Below are positions 7,514-12,188 of a stretch of 12,188 bases of DNA, in pieces. The stretch is from JAVJRN01 sp047635055 (GTDB taxonomy: Bacteria > Bacteroidota > Bacteroidia > Cytophagales > Cyclobacteriaceae). The DNA lies in assembly GCA_047635055.1 (NCBI GenBank), contig JBLIIJ010000107.1:1-12188 (forward strand), written 5' to 3'. A program made the position numbers and the translations under genes. The number at the start of each line of letters is the position of its first letter. Position 1 is the first letter of the stretch. Below the pieces are notes generated by a model. The model was not told the DNA's origin. It did no database searches and was given only the letters and a program-made list of their open reading frames with translations.

Positions 7514-8197
7514 ATGAAGCGTAAAATGAAAGAGTTGTTAATGTTTGCCCTCAAACCTTACAACAAACTGAGGTACGGAAATAAACAGAAAATATTTTGC
7601 ATCGGAAAGAATAAAACCGGAACCACCAGTATGTCTGCTTTTCTTAAAACACTAGGTTTTAAAGTAGCTCCTCAACGGCCGGCAGAGCTTCTAATTCATG
7701 ATTGGGGGAAAAGGAATTTTAGTAACATAATTAATTATGTCAAAGTAAGTGGTGTAGCATTTCAGGATATCCCGTTTAGCTTGGCAGAAACTTATCAAGT
7801 AATGGATAGCGCATTTCCTAATAGTAAGTTTATTTTGACAGTGCGAGACTCCCCTGAAACTTGGTATCATTCATTAACTTCCTTTCATTCCAAACTATTT
7901 GGCAATGGGCACCTTCCTACTAAAGAAGATTTACAAAATGTAGATTATATGTATAAGGGCTTTGCTTGGGAGTTAAATAGATTAATTCATAGTACCCCTG
8001 AAAGTGACCCTTACAATAAGAAAATGTTAATACAGGAGTATATAGAATATAACGATGAGGTGATCACATATTTTCAGAATATGCCTAAAAAACTCTTAGT
8101 AATCAACTTGAAGGAAGAAAATGCTCATCAACAAATCGCTGATTTTTTAGGCCACAAAGGAGATGTAGTAAACATTCCTTGGGTCAATAAGACTTAA
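7514..8197 (+). CDS. sulfotransferase family protein (PAPS-dependent)
   Basis: A 227-residue protein with the two nucleotide-binding sites of PAPS sulfotransferases: the 5'-phosphosulfate loop GKNKTGTTSM (residues 31-40), with the conserved Lys-Thr-Gly-Thr-Thr core after an FCI strand, and the 3'-phosphate site VRDSPETWYHS (110-120) with the expected Arg and Ser. The C-terminal IPWVNKT is like the ending of many small bacterial members. The length suits the single-domain bacterial type. The protein has no signal peptide, so it should act in the cytoplasm, moving sulfate from PAPS to a hydroxyl, plausibly on a sugar of the nascent repeat unit given its neighbours; this substrate is inferred. 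Start: ATG 7514 is chosen; ATG 7526 is an alternative. It sits alone between a transposase scar and a glycosyltransferase relic that starts about 18 bases after its stop and was probably once in the same operon. Confidence 0.88.
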   Translation: MKRKMKELLMFALKPYNKLRYGNKQKIFCIGKNKTGTTSMSAFLKTLGFKVAPQRPAELLIHDWGKRNFSNIINYVKVSGVAFQDIPFSLAETYQVMDSAFPNSKFILTVRDSPETWYHSLTSFHSKLFGNGHLPTKEDLQNVDYMYKGFAWELNRLIHSTPESDPYNKKMLIQEYIEYNDEVITYFQNMPKKLLVINLKEENAHQQIADFLGHKGDVVNIPWVNKT

Positions 8198-8215
8198 AGA
8201 AGGGAGGAGTCATAA

Positions 8216-8575
8216 AACAGAACAGGTATTGGTATACTGCACATTACGACTTATAACAGGTCGGTGATGCTAAAACGTGCCTTGGCCTAAGTACTAAAGC
8301 GATCTTATAAGCATTTGGAAATCCTAATTATCGATGACTGCTCCCAAGATGGCACTCCAGCGCAAATGAGCCAGTAGCCATCCTCATCTCCAATACATAG
8401 AAACTCAAGTAACAGAGCAACGTGTTACCCTCACACTCAAACTATTAGTGTGGTTAATGGAGCGTATATAACAAGATTGTATGACGGTGATTATTTTTTA
8501 TTGAACTTGGATATCAAGTGGAAAATTGATGGAAATTTCATTTCGATAGAGCCAAATAGTTGGATTCGATTATAA
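8216..8575 (+). pseudogene. remnant of a family 2 (GT-A) glycosyltransferase
   Basis: One + strand frame reads through about 119 codons with only two stops, TAA at 8288-8290 and TAG at 8375-8377, and no ATG at its head. It shows the GT2 N-terminal pattern: ITTYNRSVMLKRALA, then after the first stop VLKRSYKHLEILIIDDCSQD with the nucleotide-binding Asp residues, then RNSSNR and NGAYITRLYDGDYF, where DGD stands for the usual metal-binding DxD-type motif. The frame stops at 8573-8575, far short of the usual 250-300 residues, so the acceptor half is lost. A purine-rich GGGAGGAG at 8203-8210 may be its old ribosome binding site. It follows the sulfotransferase gene by 18 bases and converges on the chain-length gene. 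The two stops and missing end make an active enzyme very unlikely. Confidence 0.85.
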
Positions 8576-8608
8576 ACTACCCAGCTTGATTATGCCAAAA
8601 TCGGTCTC

Positions 8609-9688
8609 TTAATCACTAATGATTTTTTTAATCGTCGGTTGAAAAATTAAAAAAACCGAAGTGAGGACAAAACCTAAAAAAGTCACGGCAAAAACAATCA
8701 AAATGCTGGGAGAAGACGGGTACAACGGAACTATCACAGGCTGCAACACAGTAAACACAGGCGTTTCTTGCTTCAACTCTATTCCCTTTTGTTCGTACTG
8801 CTTTGCAAGACTTTGATAGAGACCGTAGGCTAAGCTATATTCATCTTGAATATTGTTTCGGTCAATATTTCCAATGGCCGAATATATGTTTTTATTACCA
8901 TCTCTATATTCAGCAGCCTTTCTTTGCCAGTAGGAATATTTTTGTTTTGCTTCTTTATATCGCGAATTAATAAAGTCCAGATCACTTCTAAGCTTTTGAA
9001 TTTTATAGTTGGTAGATATTTCCGTGATCTTATCCTTGATGATTAGTGCTATGTCTGCAGAAGCTTGCCTGTCAGGCATAGTTACTGAGATAGTAATCAA
9101 CCCATTGGTTTTATTCGTGTTAATTGAAAGGCGTTTCTTAAAGGCATTCAAAGCCCTTGACTGATTAGGAGTAAGATCAATTTTAGGATTATTCGAAGGA
9201 GGTAAACTTACTATTCCCTTCTCTTCTTGATCCTTGAAGATAGCGAGTATCAATCCGGGTAGACCGAGGGTGTACCTCCTAATATAATCGAGTGGATGGA
9301 TGAACGGATGTTCCAAAAAATAGGACTCAATCGATCTTCTATTTTTAGCTTCGATTTCAAAAGAAACAGAATCTTGGTAGACCTCTATCAAGAAGGGGAG
9401 ACTACTAAGCACATCTGGATATAAAGTCGAAGGTAATCCACTAGGGCTTTTATTATTTGGTAAGGCTATTCCTGCAAGACTTGACAAACTGCCTAGCCCT
9501 GAAAAACCACCAAAATCGTTATCCTCTATTTCTGATAATAATGTAAGTGTTGCTTCATACTCCTTGGGCGTAGTAAAATAAAGAATAAGCCCAATGAAAA
9601 AGGAAACTGCTGATACTTTAAGAATCAAGCTTTTTCTCCTCCATAAAAAATTCAATATTTCTATCAAGTTAAACTCTTCCATTACCAT
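8609..9688 (-). CDS. Wzz-type chain-length determinant / polysaccharide co-polymerase
   Basis: A 359-residue inner-membrane protein with the usual layout: a short cytoplasmic N terminus starting EEFNLIEILNFLWRRK, a first membrane helix (about 21-38), a large periplasmic domain with a predicted coiled coil at about 225-310, and a second helix (about 328-348) introduced by the Pro-rich PLYPSSPS (321-328), the family hallmark. A Gly/Ser-rich patch at 59-72 (GFGGFSGLGSLSSLAG type) follows the first beta region. It would bind the polymerase and control polymer length, and probably touch the export protein. There is no C-terminal tyrosine-kinase domain, unlike Wzc, so any kinase is encoded elsewhere. 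ATG 9688 is used; ATG 9682 (residue 3) is an equally possible start. It lies 32 bases after the export gene and should share its mRNA. Confidence 0.92.
   Translation of the reverse strand: MVMEEFNLIEILNFLWRRKSLILKVSAVSFFIGLILYFTTPKEYEATLTLLSEIEDNDFGGFSGLGSLSSLAGIALPNNKSPSGLPSTLYPDVLSSLPFLIEVYQDSVSFEIEAKNRRSIESYFLEHPFIHPLDYIRRYTLGLPGLILAIFKDQEEKGIVSLPPSNNPKIDLTPNQSRALNAFKKRLSINTNKTNGLITISVTMPDRQASADIALIIKDKITEISTNYKIQKLRSDLDFINSRYKEAKQKYSYWQRKAAEYRDGNKNIYSAIGNIDRNNIQDEYSLAYGLYQSLAKQYEQKGIELKQETPVFTVLQPVIVPLYPSSPSILIVFAVTFLGFVLTSVFLIFQPTIKKIISD
8611..8629 (+). terminator. weak candidate + strand terminator between convergent units
   Basis: AATCA (8611-8615) pairs with TGATT (8620-8624) over a 4-base loop, and the second arm runs into a tract of T residues to 8629. 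This would stop + strand transcripts from the sulfotransferase and pseudogene side before they enter the convergent chain-length gene, whose stop codon it overlaps. The stem is only five A/T-rich pairs, so the call is weak. Confidence 0.25.
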
Positions 9689-9720
9689 TGAATTTTATTG
9701 AACAACATTTATTCTCACCG

Positions 9721-12147
9721 CTAATTTCGTAATAACAGTATAATTAATGGAACCGTAGCTGTAGCTGTTGTCAAAACATCTCTAGTAAGCTGATTCCAAT
9801 TGATTGGAGTCCCGTTTTTTATCTTTTTATCTTTCTGTATTTTATTCAAAGCATAAATTACTCCTCCTGGCCTTACCTTTGGATAATGCTTAACAAATAA
9901 GGTCCTAGAGGTTCTGGAAACCTCTCGATTAGCCTGCAAAACGTAAGTTCTTTTTCTTGATGCTGAGTCAGCGAATCCGTTCGCATATTTATTGATATAA
10001 AATTTAGCGGATTTATTTGGTATCCATGGTGCGTTGATATTTGAACTGCTGTCTATGGGGTAATCAATTGCTCCTTTAATAGAAACAAAATATTCTATCT
10101 TAGGCACTGAAATTACATCTCCTCCTTTGAGAATATAGTTATAAGTAGATTCTTTAAGCTTAAGCGCATTGTCAAGCTTCAGTACAATATTTCCTAGACC
10201 ATTAGCTTCTCTGTAAAATACTGCAGCACTTTCTTGCGCAACACTTGTTAAACCTCCTGCTCTCTCAATTAAATCAGATATTTTTTCATCTTCTTTGTTT
10301 AGCGCATATTGACCTGGGTACTTCACCTCGCCAGATAACGTGACTACATCATTGGTAATCAAATAGGGCTTTTTCCTTACAAATACCCGATCAAATGGCT
10401 CTAACCTGATTTGAGAAACTTCATTATTTATAATATTATTGTTTTCAACACCAACGTTCACAAAAATTGAAGCAGCTTCAGCCTTCCCCGACAACCTATC
10501 TAATCTAGATATTTCAATTCTTGAATCGGCATAATACTGAAGTCCGCCCGATAAAACAATCGCATCATAAAGGGTCATACTCGGAGAATAAATTAATGCT
10601 TGAGGATCCCTTACTAACCCAAAAACCTCCAACTGATAGCTGTCTTCAAATTCATCCAGCGCAAAGATTCTGATTAGATCCTTATTGGCTAACTTAAATT
10701 CATCTTTACCAACGAAAGTTGAATCATTCAAAGATATTTTGATGTACTCTTTTTTTAGACCGTTAGTTCTAACAATATACGCTAAGTGAGTGTAGGCATT
10801 TTGCTTAAGCCCATTTGCCCTTTTTATAAGATCTGAAACCGATTCGCCTTCAATAAACTCATACCTACTTGGAATATTGACAGAACCTGTAATATCAATG
10901 TAACTTGTAATATTCTGATCGATCTTCTCTATTTCAATGGCGTCTCCATCATACAGTTTTAAGTCCAAATCATTAGTTATAATACTATCCAAGTCCACGT
11001 CCATAAAAACGAGGTATTGATTGTCTATGTACCTTTTAATCTGGACATTTTTCAAAAAAGCATCAGAAGTATAGCCTCCGGCAAGTTCTAATATTTTATT
11101 GATCCCCTCCCCTGCCAATAACTCATATTTCCCCGGTCGTTTCAATTCTCCTCGGATGTCGACTATATTTTTTGAGACAGGAACATAGATAATATCGCCA
11201 TTCTCCAAGTAAAAATCTTGTTGATTTATGGGAGACATCAGGTAATCATAAATATCTAGCGTGTGTATTTTTTTTCCATCTCGGAGCACAACGATATCTC
11301 TTAATGTCCCTGATCTGGAAGGACCTCCGCAGACGGTTAAAGAATTAAAAAGGCTATTGACCGCTGGTATTTTATAAGTACCTGGCCTTTCGACTTCACC
11401 CACAATACTAACATCTATTTCTCGTGAATAACTTAATGTAATCTCATAAGAAGAACTTCGAGTATCATATACATCCCCAAATCGAGATAAAAGAAGGGAT
11501 TTCGCATGCTCAAACGTGACACCTCTCAGATAGATTCTATCAATATCAGCATCCGAAATACCTCCCCATTTCTGAATCGTATAACTACCGTTAAAATCTG
11601 AAACCCCCCAAATGTTTACGGATATAACATCCCCTACTCCAAGGGTATAATTTTCAGGTGCTGTTCTATCAACCGTTTTTTCAAAAAAATTAATATTTCC
11701 ATTTTTAAAAATTGACTTACCAAAGGTGTTGTCAGTAGAGTCATTGATGTTTTTTTGAGTTGTCAAAACATCAATTTGTTGATCTGGTATTATCGTTTTC
11801 CTCAATAGTTGTTCCTGTTGCTGTCCCGTATTAATAGTCGCAATATTTTTATTCTGTATATCGCTATATCTAAGACGAAGTTTACTTAGCTCAAGCTGGG
11901 ACAAACCACTTACCCCAAGCAAATTGAAAATTTCACTATCATTATAGCCTCTGGAATTTCCTTTTTTTATTAATTCTTGAAGTTGAAAATCCGATAGGTC
12001 GTCAATCCTAATTTCAGAAAGATTGTCCACGCCAAGTAACCTCGAGATATTCTCAGGAGACTGTCCATAAACATTTATTGAAAAAGTAAAAAGAAGTAGC
12101 ATTCCAAAATGTATTACACTAAAACGGTAATTAATATGACCTATCAT
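9721..12147 (-). CDS. wza: Wza-type polysaccharide export outer-membrane protein with several SLBB domains
   Basis: An 808-residue secreted protein expected to form the outer-membrane pore for the polymer. The longest open frame begins with TTG at 12153, but the ATG at 12147 gives a normal start (MIGHINYR), so I use that. A signal peptide ends near residues 25-28 (NVYG/Q); there is no lipobox Cys, unlike E. coli Wza. An acidic region with LLGV repeats (about 36-41 and 76-81) precedes the export domain (about 163-245), which opens with the ENYTLGVGDVISV motif. Then come SLBB-type beta-grasp repeats beginning near residues 246 (VSIVGEVERPGTY), 328 (VDIRGELKRPGKY), 417 (IDITGSVNIPSRY), 506 (LEVFGLVRDPQA), 602 (VTLSGEVKYPGQY) and a diverged one near 687. 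A short hydrophobic end (VPLIILLL) may insert in the outer membrane. It is over twice the length of E. coli Wza (about 380 residues). It is the first gene of the - strand unit, with its promoter near or beyond the right edge. Confidence 0.92.
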   Translation of the reverse strand: MIGHINYRFSVIHFGMLLLFTFSINVYGQSPENISRLLGVDNLSEIRIDDLSDFQLQELIKKGNSRGYNDSEIFNLLGVSGLSQLELSKLRLRYSDIQNKNIATINTGQQQEQLLRKTIIPDQQIDVLTTQKNINDSTDNTFGKSIFKNGNINFFEKTVDRTAPENYTLGVGDVISVNIWGVSDFNGSYTIQKWGGISDADIDRIYLRGVTFEHAKSLLLSRFGDVYDTRSSSYEITLSYSREIDVSIVGEVERPGTYKIPAVNSLFNSLTVCGGPSRSGTLRDIVVLRDGKKIHTLDIYDYLMSPINQQDFYLENGDIIYVPVSKNIVDIRGELKRPGKYELLAGEGINKILELAGGYTSDAFLKNVQIKRYIDNQYLVFMDVDLDSIITNDLDLKLYDGDAIEIEKIDQNITSYIDITGSVNIPSRYEFIEGESVSDLIKRANGLKQNAYTHLAYIVRTNGLKKEYIKISLNDSTFVGKDEFKLANKDLIRIFALDEFEDSYQLEVFGLVRDPQALIYSPSMTLYDAIVLSGGLQYYADSRIEISRLDRLSGKAEAASIFVNVGVENNNIINNEVSQIRLEPFDRVFVRKKPYLITNDVVTLSGEVKYPGQYALNKEDEKISDLIERAGGLTSVAQESAAVFYREANGLGNIVLKLDNALKLKESTYNYILKGGDVISVPKIEYFVSIKGAIDYPIDSSSNINAPWIPNKSAKFYINKYANGFADSASRKRTYVLQANREVSRTSRTLFVKHYPKVRPGGVIYALNKIQKDKKIKNGTPINWNQLTRDVLTTATATVPLIILLLRN

Positions 12148-12188
12148 TAACAATACTTTTAGATTTATAGAAACTTTTGTGGTGTGAA

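Noticed and set aside
8846..9046. A 66-codon + strand open frame inside the chain-length gene.
   Set aside because: It lies antisense within a well-supported gene and has no motif or translation signal of its own.
4..12178. A near-identical 16-base string (15 of 16 matching) at 4-19 and 12163-12178, close to both window edges, like flanking direct repeats.
   Set aside because: Both copies are AT-rich and short; in 12 kb of AT-rich DNA several such pairs are expected by chance, and nothing else marks an element boundary there.
1..12188. CRISPR arrays, tRNA or rRNA genes, toxin-antitoxin pairs or defence systems anywhere in the window.
   Set aside because: No regularly spaced repeats, no cloverleaf or rRNA-like stretches, and no proteins of such families were seen on either strand.

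Overview
This window looks like part of an exopolysaccharide or capsule (Wzx/Wzy-type) gene cluster from a member of the Bacteroidota, quite possibly the Cytophagales. That placement is inferred from the AT-rich sequence, start codons that mostly lack a clear Shine-Dalgarno site, and the style of the polysaccharide proteins and the transposase relic. It is not shown by any marker gene.

Layout. On the + strand, bases 260-5563 carry four intact assembly genes: a GT4 glycosyltransferase, a multispanning Wzy-like polymerase, a second GT4 glycosyltransferase (WbaZ-like), and a polyprenyl glycosylphosphotransferase that would load the first sugar phosphate on undecaprenyl phosphate. The first three are separated by unusually roomy gaps of about 200 bases that contain hairpins and dyads. 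The last two are closely linked (14 bases).

Bases 5564-7513 are a scar of nearly 2 kb with no intact gene. It holds a badly decayed, 3'-truncated ISNCY-like transposase on the - strand, flanked by sequence I cannot assign. After it, on the + strand, come an intact PAPS-type sulfotransferase (7514-8197) and directly behind it the remains of a family 2 glycosyltransferase (about 8216-8575) with two in-frame stops and no 3' half.

Convergent to these, on the - strand, lie the secretion genes: a large Wza-type outer-membrane export protein with several SLBB domains (9721-12147), followed 32 bases downstream by a chain-length/co-polymerase protein of the Wzz type (8609-9688). The export gene is transcribed inward from the right edge.

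How it works together (inference from families): the phosphotransferase primes the lipid carrier on the cytoplasmic face, the two GT4 enzymes and others outside the window extend the repeat unit, a flippase (not in this window) turns it over, the Wzy-like protein polymerises it, the Wzz-like protein sets chain length, and the Wza-like protein passes the polymer through the outer membrane. The sulfotransferase could decorate the polymer with sulfate. I found no CRISPR array, rRNA, tRNA or intact mobile element, and no clearly new system. The most notable signals are a G8 tract inside the first glycosyltransferase, an ATTCA/TGAAT dyad cluster before the second one, and the gene-decay zone around the sulfotransferase.
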